DNA from: Zhaonella formicivorans
Lineage (GTDB): Bacteria > Bacillota > DUOV01 > Zhaonellaceae
Assembly (NCBI RefSeq): GCF_004353525.1
Contig: NZ_CP085524.1
Span: 3,121,001-3,185,000, forward strand
DNA length: 64,000 nucleotides
Direction of reading: 5' to 3'
A program made the translations under genes and the position numbers. Below the pieces are notes generated by a model. The model was not told where the DNA came from. It searched no databases and was given only the letters and a program-made list of their open reading frames with translations. Of this stretch, positions 1 through 8,027 are shown piece after piece (the stretch's first letter is position 1; each line of letters begins with the position of its first letter).

Positions 1-1035
1 ACTTGTGTTTTTGTCGGACCGTCCGGGTGTGGTAAAAGCACTACCCTGCGCATGATCAACAGGATGATTGAACCCAGCTCGGGGACAATCCTGATTAATA
101 ATAAAGACGTAAAAGACTGTGAACCGGATAAGCTTAGAATGGGCATTGGTTACGTAATTCAGCAGATTGGCTTGCTCCCGCACCGAACGGTTGCCGAAAA
201 CATTGCTATAGTACCCCGTTTGTACGGCTGGCCCAAGGAAAGGATTAAACAGCGGGTAGATGAATTACTGCTGCTCATCGGGTTGGACCCGGAAGTAACC
301 AGGAATAAGTATCCTTCCCAGCTTTCCGGCGGACAGATGCAGAGGGTTGGTGTGGCCAGAGCTATGGCCGCTGACCCGCCTATAATGTTGATGGATGAAC
401 CCTTTGGCGCCGTTGACCCTATCGCCAGGAATTACCTTCAAGATGAATTCCTGCGTTTGCAAAAGGAAATGAAAAAGACTATATGCTTTGTCACCCATGA
501 CATCAATGAGGCAATTAAAATGGGCGACAGGATTGCTATTTTTAATAAGGGGAAATTGGTTCAATACGGCACTCCTTATGAAATTTTAACCAAACCTGCC
601 AATGATTTTGTCAGCGATTTTATCGGTTATGACCGGGTGGTAAAAAAGTTGAGCCTTTTTCAGGTAGAGGATTTGGTCCGGCAACAATGGTGTATTGTCG
701 ATGAAAATGAACTGGCTAATGCCCGGCAAAAAATGAAGGATAAGAAGGCGGAAATTTGTTTCATAAGGGATGCATCCGGCAGGTTGGTTGGATTTATCAC
801 AGGTGATGAAATGGATAGCAGCGGAGAAATCGTATCTCCGGAGACTATAAAACAGAAGGCTGCGGCCAGAAAGGAAGCCTTTGTTCAGACAACGACTCTA
901 TTGCGGGATGCTTTGTCGCTGATGCTGGAGCTGGACACGGAATATCTTGGTGTTGTGGACAGAGACGAGCCGGCCGGCATAATCACCCTTGCCGATATAA
1001 GGAAGCATTCGTGCAGGAAGGGGGAGAATAAGTGA
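1..1035 (+). CDS. Osmoprotectant/betaine ABC transporter ATP-binding protein (5' end cut by window)
   Basis: The reading frame is open from base 1, so the true start lies outside the window; 344 residues are visible. Walker A GPSGCGKST is at visible residues 6-14, followed by the signature LSGGQMQRVGVARA and Walker B IMLMDEP. The roughly 130 C-terminal residues after the ATPase core resemble the tandem CBS domains of OpuCA/ProV-type ATPases, which sense ionic strength or nucleotides; the match is divergent. The gene overlaps the next permease by 4 bases (GTGA), so the two are translationally coupled. With the permease and lipoprotein downstream it forms a quaternary-amine uptake system. Substrate is not determined by sequence; betaine-like compounds are usual for the family. 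It is the intact paralogue of the ATPase broken by IS110 further on. Confidence 0.9.
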   Translation, partial: TCVFVGPSGCGKSTTLRMINRMIEPSSGTILINNKDVKDCEPDKLRMGIGYVIQQIGLLPHRTVAENIAIVPRLYGWPKERIKQRVDELLLLIGLDPEVTRNKYPSQLSGGQMQRVGVARAMAADPPIMLMDEPFGAVDPIARNYLQDEFLRLQKEMKKTICFVTHDINEAIKMGDRIAIFNKGKLVQYGTPYEILTKPANDFVSDFIGYDRVVKKLSLFQVEDLVRQQWCIVDENELANARQKMKDKKAEICFIRDASGRLVGFITGDEMDSSGEIVSPETIKQKAAARKEAFVQTTTLLRDALSLMLELDTEYLGVVDRDEPAGIITLADIRKHSCRKGENK

Positions 1036-1673
1036 ACTGGGGGCGTTTGCAAGAAGCTCTTTTTAATAGGGCGCCGGAGGCATTGGCTATACATATTTGG
1101 ATGGTAATAATCACCATGATTATAGCCATAGCCATTTCAGTTCCCACCGGCGTATTTCTTACTCGACCGAAATACAAAAAATACGGAATTGTTATTTTAA
1201 ATATCCTCAACCTGTTGCAGACTTTCCCGGGTTTAGCCATTGTTGCTCTTGCCATGCCGGTTTTGGGCATGGGTTTAAAGCCTACAATTGTCGCGCTTAC
1301 CGTTCAGGGTTTGCTACCCATTGCCAGGAATACCATTGCCGGTTTAGCCGGTGTAAACCCTGATGTTAAAGAAGCTGCTTTGGGCATGGGCATGTCGGAG
1401 AAAAAAGTTTTATACGAAGTTGAATTGCCCTTGGCAATGCCTGTCATTCTGGCTGGTATCAGGACTTCAGCGGTGTATGTGGTAAGTACCGGTACACTGG
1501 CTGCCTATATTGGCGGCGGTGGACTGGGGGACTTGATCTTGAGCGGGTTGACCATGTTCTGGGCCGAATTTCTACTGGTGGGCGCCGGACTGGGGGCAAT
1601 ACTGGCTATTACCCTGGACAGGCTGCTGGGCTATGTTGAGTATAAAATTACCCCGCCAGGATATGAGTCGTAA
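1032..1673 (+). CDS. Osmoprotectant/betaine ABC transporter permease (OpuCB/OpuCD-like)
   Basis: This 213-residue integral membrane protein has about five to six hydrophobic segments. The EAA loop that docks on the ATPase is visible as EAALGMGMSEKKVLYEVELP. The start is GTG at 1032, overlapping the ATPase stop. Size and sequence fit the single-domain permeases of OpuB/OpuC/ProW systems. Only one permease gene accompanies this ATPase, whereas the second transporter in the window has two, so this one may act as a homodimer. Confidence 0.88.
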   Translation: MNWGRLQEALFNRAPEALAIHIWMVIITMIIAIAISVPTGVFLTRPKYKKYGIVILNILNLLQTFPGLAIVALAMPVLGMGLKPTIVALTVQGLLPIARNTIAGLAGVNPDVKEAALGMGMSEKKVLYEVELPLAMPVILAGIRTSAVYVVSTGTLAAYIGGGGLGDLILSGLTMFWAEFLLVGAGLGAILAITLDRLLGYVEYKITPPGYES

Positions 1674-1792
1674 AGGGATTGTTCCCATTACTCTAAAAGA
1701 AACTTGGAAGGGAGGGGAGAAGGCGGTTTCGAGTTTTGCCGATAGCTGCAGGATAAAGGATATTTAAATCCATATGGAAAGGAGAACGGGTA

Positions 1793-2740
1793 ATGAAAAG
1801 AATATTAAAGTATGTTGTTGTTATGGTTCTTATGCTTGCCTTACTGGTAGGAGCCACCGCTTGCGGAGGAAGCGGACAATCAGCTGGCGGCGATAAAGCT
1901 GCTAATGATGAAAACAAACCGACTATTGTTGTCGGGTCCAAAACTTTTACGGAAGCGCTGCTTTTAGGGACCATGACGTATGAGTATCTGAAAGCTCTTG
2001 GTTACCCTGTGGAAAACAAGATCGGGCTGGGCGAGCTGGCAGTCATTCGGCCTGCTTTGGAATCCAATCAGATCGGCGCTTACTGGGAGTATACAGGAAC
2101 TGTATTAATCAACGTGATGCAGCATGAACCCAGTTTTGATGAAGAGGAATGCTATAACCTGGTGAAGGAGTGGGATGCAAAAAATAACATTATCTGGCTG
2201 GACCGCGCTCCTCTTAACGATACCTATGGAATTATGGTGAGGAAAGACATCGCTGACAAGTATAACCTGAAGAAAGTTTCTGATTTAGTCGGACAGATCA
2301 AGAAAGGCGAAAAAATCAGGCTCGTTGGTTCTCAGGAGTGGGAGGAAAGGCCTGACGGTCTGTCCTATTTTGAGAAAGTGTACGGTTATAAGCATCCAAA
2401 GGACCTATACTACAATGCCGCTCTGAACATAGGTTATGAAGCTCTGAAAAACAATCAAGCCGAGATGGGATTGGCTTTCACAACCGATGCCAGGGTTAAA
2501 GCATATGGTCTGGTGATGCTGGAAGATGATAAAAAAGCTTTCCCGGTATATAACGCTGCACCTCTCTTTAGAAAAGAAATTATTGACGCTTACCCGGAAA
2601 TTCCGGAACAGATGAAAAAGCTGAGCAGTCTATTAGATAACGACACTATCATGGAACTGAACAAGGCAGTCGATGTTGACAAGAAGAGTGTAGAAGAAGT
2701 TGCAAAAGAGTTTCTAACAAAGAACGGATTAATTAAATAG
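1793..2740 (+). CDS. Substrate-binding lipoprotein of OpuC/ProX type
   Basis: This 315-residue exported lipoprotein starts with a short positive stretch, a hydrophobic core and a lipobox-like ATAC, so the mature protein begins at the Cys near residue 24. The mature region has the family features VGSKTFTEALLLG, WEYTGT and NDTYGI, typical of OpuAC/OpuBC-type binding proteins that hold trimethylammonium groups in an aromatic cage. An AAGGAG-like site precedes the ATG. It lies 119 bases after the permease and is the capture component of that transporter. Glycine betaine, carnitine, choline or a histidine betaine are all possible ligands. Confidence 0.87.
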   Translation: MKRILKYVVVMVLMLALLVGATACGGSGQSAGGDKAANDENKPTIVVGSKTFTEALLLGTMTYEYLKALGYPVENKIGLGELAVIRPALESNQIGAYWEYTGTVLINVMQHEPSFDEEECYNLVKEWDAKNNIIWLDRAPLNDTYGIMVRKDIADKYNLKKVSDLVGQIKKGEKIRLVGSQEWEERPDGLSYFEKVYGYKHPKDLYYNAALNIGYEALKNNQAEMGLAFTTDARVKAYGLVMLEDDKKAFPVYNAAPLFRKEIIDAYPEIPEQMKKLSSLLDNDTIMELNKAVDVDKKSVEEVAKEFLTKNGLIK

Positions 2741-2758
2741 TTTTTGGGGACAATGAGT

Positions 2759-2816
2759 GGCCCTGACTTTCCTTTGTACCGTGCAGGTGCCTAAGGGGTT
2801 CAGGGCCATATTTTCT
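2759..2816 (+). terminator. Possible Rho-independent terminator after the first transporter
   Basis: GGCCCTGA (2759-2766) pairs with TCAGGGCC (2800-2807) across a 33-base loop, followed by ATATTTTCT. The long loop makes this a weak terminator candidate. Confidence 0.35.
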
Positions 2817-2860
2817 AAAGCTTTTGCCGCTGACGGCAAAATACTGGGAGGGCGCATGTC

Positions 2861-3814
2861 ATGCAACTCTTAGAAGACTTTGGTAAAATTTTTGAAGCTC
2901 CCCAATTTATATGGCCCTATTTATATTTTTTTGCCACAGAGCAGGAAATGAAACTTGTGGTCGCTATGGGTAAGGAAAGCTTAACTTGCAGAGATATTGC
3001 CTTCCGGTTATCAACATCTGAAGAAGAGACCCGCGGCATTTTGGAAGAGGCCTATCTCCGCTATATTTTAAACAAAGAAAGCAAGGACAGTACTGTATAT
3101 TACAGCGCAGGCACATTCTACAAGAGGTTAAACAATTTCTGCCTGTTCGGAAATTTCTATGTCATACCCAAAAAGATTCGGAAAAAACTTGATGAGTGGT
3201 GTTTTGCAGAGTACTTAAAAAGAAACGACAACTTTAAAAAGGTTATTGCAGCCGAGCCGGAATACGATGCCTGCCATAACGAATGGATTTTTCTTTTGCA
3301 TGAAGTGGAAGAAATGATTGACAGAGCTTCCACCATCAGAGTTTTACCATGCGATTGCAAGATGCTGGCCGATAATTGTGACCATTCCCGGGAAATCTGT
3401 TTGTATTTTGCACCGGAGCTGATCAGCGACCGTACCGGAGGCAGGGAATTGACCAAGGAAGAAGCAAAAGAGCTGGTGCGCAAGCTGGACAGGGAGGGGC
3501 TGATGCATACCGGAGGGCCGCCTGATTGGCGGGAAAAAGGGCCCAGTGTGGTGTGCAACTGTTGTGGCTGTTGCTGTTATCCGTTCAGGGCGGCAAAAAA
3601 GCTGGGCACCAAGGGGAAATGGCCCAAGTCGCGCTATGTGGCCGAATTTGATCGGGAAAAATGCCGGCTGTGCGGGTTGTGTGCCAAAAGGTGTTATTTC
3701 GGAGCCTTTACTTTTGACGGGAATGAGATATCTTTTAACCCTGAACTTTGTTGGGGCTGCGGGATATGTGCAGGCACATGCAGCGGCAAGGCCATTACTA
3801 TGGCTGAATTGTAA
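2861..3814 (+). CDS. Winged-helix-like / 2x[4Fe-4S] ferredoxin-domain protein
   Basis: The 317-residue protein has a C-terminal bacterial-type ferredoxin domain with two cluster motifs, CRLCGLCAKRC and CWGCGICAGTC, in roughly the last 55 residues. A further cysteine-dense stretch, CNCCGCCC, lies just before it and may bind another cluster or metal. The N-terminal 100 residues look like a small helical, winged-helix-type fold. It stands directly upstream of an aldehyde ferredoxin oxidoreductase gene, so an electron-transfer role for that enzyme is the natural inference. ATG 2861 is used; the ATG at 2856 is out of frame. Confidence 0.75.
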   Translation: MQLLEDFGKIFEAPQFIWPYLYFFATEQEMKLVVAMGKESLTCRDIAFRLSTSEEETRGILEEAYLRYILNKESKDSTVYYSAGTFYKRLNNFCLFGNFYVIPKKIRKKLDEWCFAEYLKRNDNFKKVIAAEPEYDACHNEWIFLLHEVEEMIDRASTIRVLPCDCKMLADNCDHSREICLYFAPELISDRTGGRELTKEEAKELVRKLDREGLMHTGGPPDWREKGPSVVCNCCGCCCYPFRAAKKLGTKGKWPKSRYVAEFDREKCRLCGLCAKRCYFGAFTFDGNEISFNPELCWGCGICAGTCSGKAITMAEL

Positions 3815-3837
3815 GCAAGTTACCAATTGGCTGGTGC

Positions 3838-4012
3838 AGTCGTCAGTCCTTAGTTTTCAGCTTTCAGCTAAAAGTCTCAGCTCTCAGCATTAGCCGTTGG
3901 CTTCATAATTACTAGGTCAGGGGACACCCATACATGCAACTAAGGACTAACGACCAAGGATTATGGACGTGGCTGCAAGCCGATGCTGGCAACTGGGGAC
4001 TATCGAACTACG
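3838..4012. repeat. Interspersed repeat, copy A (TTAGTTTTCAGC / ACTAAGGACTAACGAC family)
   Basis: This stretch between the ferredoxin gene and the oxidoreductase contains AGTCCTTAGTTTTCAGC and CAACTAAGGACTAACGAC, which are partly complementary, and a GGTCAGGGGACAC word. A 27-base segment at 3928-3954 recurs exactly at 39096-39122, and the word GCCGATGCTGG recurs near 28272. It runs up to the ribosome binding site of the next gene. Confidence 0.75.
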
Positions 4013-4028
4013 GAAAGGAAGAAAAGCA

Positions 4029-5909
4029 ATGCTTAAAGGTCTTGCAGGAGATCTGGTGCTAGTAAACCTGACTACGAGGGAAATAACAAGAAAGCCTTGT
4101 CCGGAGGAAATTTTGCAATCATATCTGGGAGGACGGGGTCTTGCAGATTATATTTTATTGAAATACCTTGACCCTGCTGTGGAACCGCTGGCTCCGGAAA
4201 ATATCCTTGTACTTTCCACGGGTCTGTTAAGCGGTACCCGCATGATTACCACAAGCAGGCTGCATTTGACTGCCCGTTCCCCTCTGACAGGTTTTATCGG
4301 GACCTCAAACGGTGGCGGACACTTTGCTGCCGAGCTGAAGGCCTGTGGCATTTTGGCCCTCATAATCACAGGTAAAGCGCAAAAACCGGTCTTTATAAAT
4401 ATCAAAGACGATGTCATAAGCATTGAGGATGCGGTTTCTTTATGGGGCCTTAAAACGCAAGAAGCGCGTCAGAAGCTTAAAGAAATTGTGCAGGATGAAT
4501 TGGCCAAGATTATTTTGATTGGTCCTGCCGGGGAAAAGCTTTCGGCGCTTGGTTGTGTAATGACCGATATAGGACATGCCGGCGGCAGGACGGGCATGGG
4601 AGCTGTAATGGGTTCGAAAAATTTAAAGGCAGTGGTGGCAAAAAAGACCGGGCCCTTCAGCAGGTATGTGTCGGAGGAGGCAGCCGGAGCGGTTAAAGAA
4701 TATGTGACAAAATTGAAGGCTTTGCCTTGCTGGGAGACATGGACGACAATCGGTTCTTCGGATTTAATCTGGACTGATGAGCAGGGTGCATCGGGTACAA
4801 AGAATTACAACCAGGTAACTTTTGAAGGGATAAAGACCGCCTGCGGTACCCATTACAGGGACCTGGTGATTAAACACCATGCATGCTATAATTGTCCGGT
4901 CCACTGCCGTGCTTTTGTCCGGATTAACGAAGGCAGGTACAGCGGCTTCGTGGGCGACCGGGGGGAATATGAACCGCTGTCGTCCTGGGGACCGAAATGC
5001 GGGAATTCCGACGGCCTGGCAAGCATTTATCTCTGCAATGTATGTGATGAATACGGAATTGACAGTCTGGGTACCGGGAATATCGTGGCCTTTGCTATGG
5101 ACCTCTATGAACGCGGTATATTAACTAAAGAGGATACTGGGGGTTTGGAGCTCACTTGGGGCAACGTTGACGCTATGGAGGCGCTTTTGCATCAAATTGC
5201 TAACCGCAGCACCTGGCTTGGGGACGTGCTGGCGCAGGGGATGAAGAAGGCTGCCGGGATTATCGGCAGAGGCGCGGAAAACTACGCCTATCATGTTAAG
5301 GGCTTGAGCATGACTATCATGGACCCCAGGGGGTTTAAGGGGGCCGGGCTTGGTTATGCGGTGTCCAGCAGAGGGGCGGATTTTGGTTTCGTCTATGCCA
5401 AGCCGGAATACGCCTATACTCCTGAACAGGCATTAGAGGCTTATGGTACAGCTAAGGCCGCCGACAGGCTTTCTGAGGAAGGCAAGCCTGCAATGGTAAG
5501 GCAATGCATGTGTGCCAACGCTGCTGTCGATGCGTTGGGTATCTGCAAGATCCCGGAATTTGGGATGATGCTGGACTTTGACCTGACTGAGGCGGCAAAA
5601 ATCTTATCGGCGTTCACGGGAGAAAAATATACAGGGGAACAACTGCTAAAAATAGGTGAACGGATAGTTAACGCCGAAAGGTTGCTAAATTTCCGGTTTG
5701 GAGCCACCGGCAAAGACGATACACTGCCCCGGAAGTTTTTGACTGAGCCGATACCTGATGGCCCCTGCAAAGGTTCTGTTATTCACCTGGAACCCATGCT
5801 GCAGGAGTTCTATTCCTTAATGGGATGGAATGAAGACGGTTCTATCGGTGTGGCAAAAAAGAGGGAGCTTGGTTTGGAAGATGCGGTGTATCCGATAAAA
5901 TTTGAGTAA
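4029..5909 (+). CDS. Aldehyde:ferredoxin oxidoreductase (tungsten/molybdopterin enzyme)
   Basis: This 626-residue enzyme oxidises aldehydes to acids, or reduces acids, with ferredoxin, using a tungsto- or molybdo-bispterin cofactor and one [4Fe-4S] cluster. The cluster ligands are visible as C286-x2-C289-x3-C293 (HHACYNCPVHC) and C506 in DALGICK. The N-terminal domain has the usual GGRGLADY and TSRLHLTARSPLTG motifs. ATG 4029 is chosen because AGGAAG lies just upstream and the family begins there; an in-frame ATG at 3963 would add 22 residues encoded by repeat DNA. The upstream ferredoxin-domain gene is the likely electron partner. In an amino-acid or amine fermenter it probably detoxifies or uses aldehydes, but the substrate is not shown. 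Confidence 0.9.
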   Translation: MLKGLAGDLVLVNLTTREITRKPCPEEILQSYLGGRGLADYILLKYLDPAVEPLAPENILVLSTGLLSGTRMITTSRLHLTARSPLTGFIGTSNGGGHFAAELKACGILALIITGKAQKPVFINIKDDVISIEDAVSLWGLKTQEARQKLKEIVQDELAKIILIGPAGEKLSALGCVMTDIGHAGGRTGMGAVMGSKNLKAVVAKKTGPFSRYVSEEAAGAVKEYVTKLKALPCWETWTTIGSSDLIWTDEQGASGTKNYNQVTFEGIKTACGTHYRDLVIKHHACYNCPVHCRAFVRINEGRYSGFVGDRGEYEPLSSWGPKCGNSDGLASIYLCNVCDEYGIDSLGTGNIVAFAMDLYERGILTKEDTGGLELTWGNVDAMEALLHQIANRSTWLGDVLAQGMKKAAGIIGRGAENYAYHVKGLSMTIMDPRGFKGAGLGYAVSSRGADFGFVYAKPEYAYTPEQALEAYGTAKAADRLSEEGKPAMVRQCMCANAAVDALGICKIPEFGMMLDFDLTEAAKILSAFTGEKYTGEQLLKIGERIVNAERLLNFRFGATGKDDTLPRKFLTEPIPDGPCKGSVIHLEPMLQEFYSLMGWNEDGSIGVAKKRELGLEDAVYPIKFE

Positions 5910-5944
5910 TGTGGGAGCTAAAACATCGAAATAAAAGATATTTT

Positions 5945-5993
5945 GAAACGGCTTTACAGTTGTATGTAGAGTCGTTTTCATTTTGTTGTTTTA
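5945..5993 (+). terminator. Rho-independent terminator after aldehyde oxidoreductase
   Basis: GAAACGGCTTTAC pairs, with G-U wobbles, with GTAGAGTCGTTTTC around an 8-base loop, followed by ATTTTGTTGTTTT. Confidence 0.65.
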
Positions 5994-6103
5994 GTTTTGA
6001 AGTGAAACACCCTGTCTAATAAAACAGCAGGAAAATTAGCGGGAAATATAGAAAAAATCAAAGATATGTATTATCTGAAACATGAGCAAACGGAGAGAGT
6101 CGC

Positions 6104-7504
6104 ATGGAGTCCCAAGAGCTGTTAATTAAAATATTGCAAGATGTTCTGAATTCCATTCATGAAGGAATAATAGTTACAGATCGGGCAGGAAAGATTATTT
6201 TCTATAACAATGAGCTGGCCAAGCTTGAAGATCTTTCACCTGAAAAAGTTATCGGTAAGCACCTTGGCGAAGTTTACGAGGTGGGAGAGGAAAATAGTGA
6301 ACATTTACAGGTGATTAAAACAGGTAAAGCTATACCCGAAACACGTAGAACGTACTTTACCAGCGACGGAAAGGAGATAACAATTGTTGCCAGCGCTTTC
6401 CCGGTTTATGTCGGTGACGAGATCGTGGCAGTTTATTCCGTTTGTAGGGATATCACCAAGATCAAGGAATTACTAGCTCAAACCATGCAGCTGCAGGAAC
6501 AAATCCAGCAGGACTGCAGGGAAACAATCAGAAAAAATGGGACCAGATATACTTTTGACTCAATTATCTACGCCAGTTCTTCCATGCATAACTTGATTGC
6601 TTCTGCGAAAAAAGCTGCTGAGGCCGACTGTTCTGTCCTGGTTTATGGTGAAACAGGTACTGGCAAGGAACTGCTGGTACAAGGGATACATAATTATTCT
6701 AACCGCAGTTCGGAACTTTTTGTTGCCATTAACTGCGCTGCTATACCGGAAACCCTTTTGGAAAGCATGCTTTTTGGAACTGTAAAAGGCGCTTTTACCG
6801 GCGCCGTCGACAGTCCCGGACTGTTTGAACAAGCAGGCAAGGGGACTCTTTTTCTTGATGAACTTAACTCGATGAGCCCTCCTTTACAGGCAAAACTTTT
6901 GCGGGTCCTGCAGGAAAGACGTGTGCGCCGGCTGGGAGGAAGCGCCGAGATCCCTGTTGGCTGCCGGATTGTTAGTTCAACTAATGTGGATCCTTGGGAA
7001 TGTATTCGAAAAGGACAACTGCGCAAGGACCTTTTCTACAGATTGGCAGTTATCTCTTTATATATCCCTTCATTAAAAGAACGGGTAGAGGATATTGAAG
7101 TCCTGTTAAACCATTTCCTTAATAAGTACCAAAAAATTTACGGCCTGGGTAAGGTAAAGATTTCTCCGGAGTTGAGAAATGTCCTGCAAAATTACCAGTG
7201 GCCAGGCAATGTCCGGGAGCTGGAGCATGTTATCGAAAGTGCTGTGAATATGCTCGACGGGGAACAGGTAATTACGGTAGACCATTTGCCGTTATATTTA
7301 AAAACGAAATTACTAAGCCAAAGGAGTGCTGCCAAAGCTTTGCCAAAAGGTACTTTAGCGGAAGTATTAACGCAAGTAGAGAAACAGGTTATTTTAGATG
7401 CTTTGGAAAAGCATAACTGGAATATTACAAAGGCGGCTGATTCTTTAGGTATTGTAAGACAAAATTTACAGTATAGAATACGAAAACTCGGGATAAATTC
7501 GTAG
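6104..7504 (+). CDS. PAS-domain sigma-54-dependent transcriptional activator (regulator 1)
   Basis: This 466-residue enhancer-binding protein has an N-terminal PAS domain (about residues 8-120), a central AAA+ ATPase with Walker A GETGTGKE (182-189) and the sigma-54 contact loop GAFTGA (229-234), and a C-terminal Fis-type helix-turn-helix ending near RQNLQYRIRKLG. The intact GAFTGA loop means it should activate sigma-54 polymerase. It stands upstream of a methyltransferase pair whose promoter region has a GG-N10-GC sigma-54 promoter at 7950-7963, so it is the likely activator of that pair. The signal read by the PAS domain is unknown; it may be the substrate amine or redox state. Confidence 0.92.
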   Translation: MESQELLIKILQDVLNSIHEGIIVTDRAGKIIFYNNELAKLEDLSPEKVIGKHLGEVYEVGEENSEHLQVIKTGKAIPETRRTYFTSDGKEITIVASAFPVYVGDEIVAVYSVCRDITKIKELLAQTMQLQEQIQQDCRETIRKNGTRYTFDSIIYASSSMHNLIASAKKAAEADCSVLVYGETGTGKELLVQGIHNYSNRSSELFVAINCAAIPETLLESMLFGTVKGAFTGAVDSPGLFEQAGKGTLFLDELNSMSPPLQAKLLRVLQERRVRRLGGSAEIPVGCRIVSSTNVDPWECIRKGQLRKDLFYRLAVISLYIPSLKERVEDIEVLLNHFLNKYQKIYGLGKVKISPELRNVLQNYQWPGNVRELEHVIESAVNMLDGEQVITVDHLPLYLKTKLLSQRSAAKALPKGTLAEVLTQVEKQVILDALEKHNWNITKAADSLGIVRQNLQYRIRKLGINS

Positions 7505-7559
7505 TAAAAATCAAAAGATCCAGCTTGTAGACAAAGCCAGCATGTATTATTTCGAGCAG

Positions 7560-7619
7560 CGGTCAGGGGACACACCTCTTATGCATGTTGTTCGCTTTAG
7601 CTGAGGAATGTCCCCAATT
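7560..7619 (-). repeat. GGGGACA element, copy R1 (inverted relative to R2)
   Basis: It begins GGTCAGGGGACACACC and ends GGAATGTCCCC. Its reverse complement matches the ends and general layout of the element at 16982-17038, so the two are copies in opposite orientation. Confidence 0.7.
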
Positions 7620-7721
7620 AATAGGCTCCTACGCCGTTGACCTTCAGCTCCGCTGCCGACGGCTGGGGAAACCAGTCCCGCTCCATAATACATGCTGGCT
7701 GATAATAGTTTGTCGACGGTC

Positions 7722-7745
7722 TGAAAAGATCTTTAGATCTTTTCA
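7722..7745. promoter_or_regulatory. Perfect palindrome, candidate upstream activator site
   Basis: TGAAAAGATC and GATCTTTTCA are perfect inverted arms around TTTA. The site lies about 220 bases upstream of the sigma-54 promoter, a normal distance for an enhancer bound by a Fis-type helix-turn-helix. No T-run follows that would suit a strong terminator for the upstream regulator, but a terminator role is not excluded. Confidence 0.4.
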
Positions 7746-7862
7746 AAATCTGCCTGCAAAAAGTAATTGCGAAAAAGATTTTTTTATTTTTTGTATATAG
7801 TTCGCGGATTTATCTGCAAAAAAAATATGCAGGCAAATCTTTTATGCATGAATAGTTAAAAT

Positions 7863-7885
7863 AAATTTGGTCCAAGACCAAATTT
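7863..7885. promoter_or_regulatory. Perfect palindrome, candidate activator/operator site
   Basis: AAATTTGGTC and GACCAAATTT are perfect inverted arms around CAA, about 75 bases upstream of the sigma-54 promoter. This fits an enhancer for regulator 1. Confidence 0.45.
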
Positions 7886-7947
7886 CGCAATGCAAAAAAA
7901 TTATGCTGCGGGATATTGACTGGTATCATGTTTTGATGCTTTATTTT

Positions 7948-7964
7948 TCGGCATGGATTTTGCT
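7948..7964 (+). promoter_or_regulatory. Sigma-54 promoter (-24/-12)
   Basis: TCGGCATGGATTTTGCT has GG (7950-7951) and GC (7962-7963) exactly 10 bases apart, the diagnostic sigma-54 spacing, with the TTGCT -12 box. It lies 64 bases before the methyltransferase start and downstream of a sigma-54 activator gene. Confidence 0.78.
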
Positions 7965-8027
7965 AGTATAAAATAGCAAAAAGCGTTTTTATTTATTGTT
8001 TGGACAGTTGGTAAGGAGGATGCGAAA

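Larger units (their letters stand above)
7505..8027. other. 523-base regulatory intergenic region upstream of methyltransferase pair 1
   Basis: The region holds, in order: a GGGGACA-type repeat (7560-7619), a perfect palindrome (7722-7745), AT-rich DNA with TGCCTGCA / TGCAGGCA words (near 7751 and 7827), a second perfect palindrome (7863-7885), a sigma-54 promoter (7948-7964) and the ribosome binding site of the next gene. An open frame at 7585-7800 has no ribosome binding site and crosses repeat DNA, so it is not called. Confidence 0.7.

Noticed and set aside
3344-3826. 160-residue minus-strand frame
   Set aside because: It is antisense to the ferredoxin-domain gene, with no ribosome site; the plus-strand gene has clear cluster motifs.
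3963-4028. Longer start for the aldehyde oxidoreductase
   Set aside because: The extra 22 residues are coded by repeat DNA and have no good ribosome site; AGGAAG and the family N-terminus point to 4029.
7585-7800. 71-residue open frame after regulator 1
   Set aside because: Crosses repeat DNA and a palindrome, has no ribosome site and no protein-like pattern.
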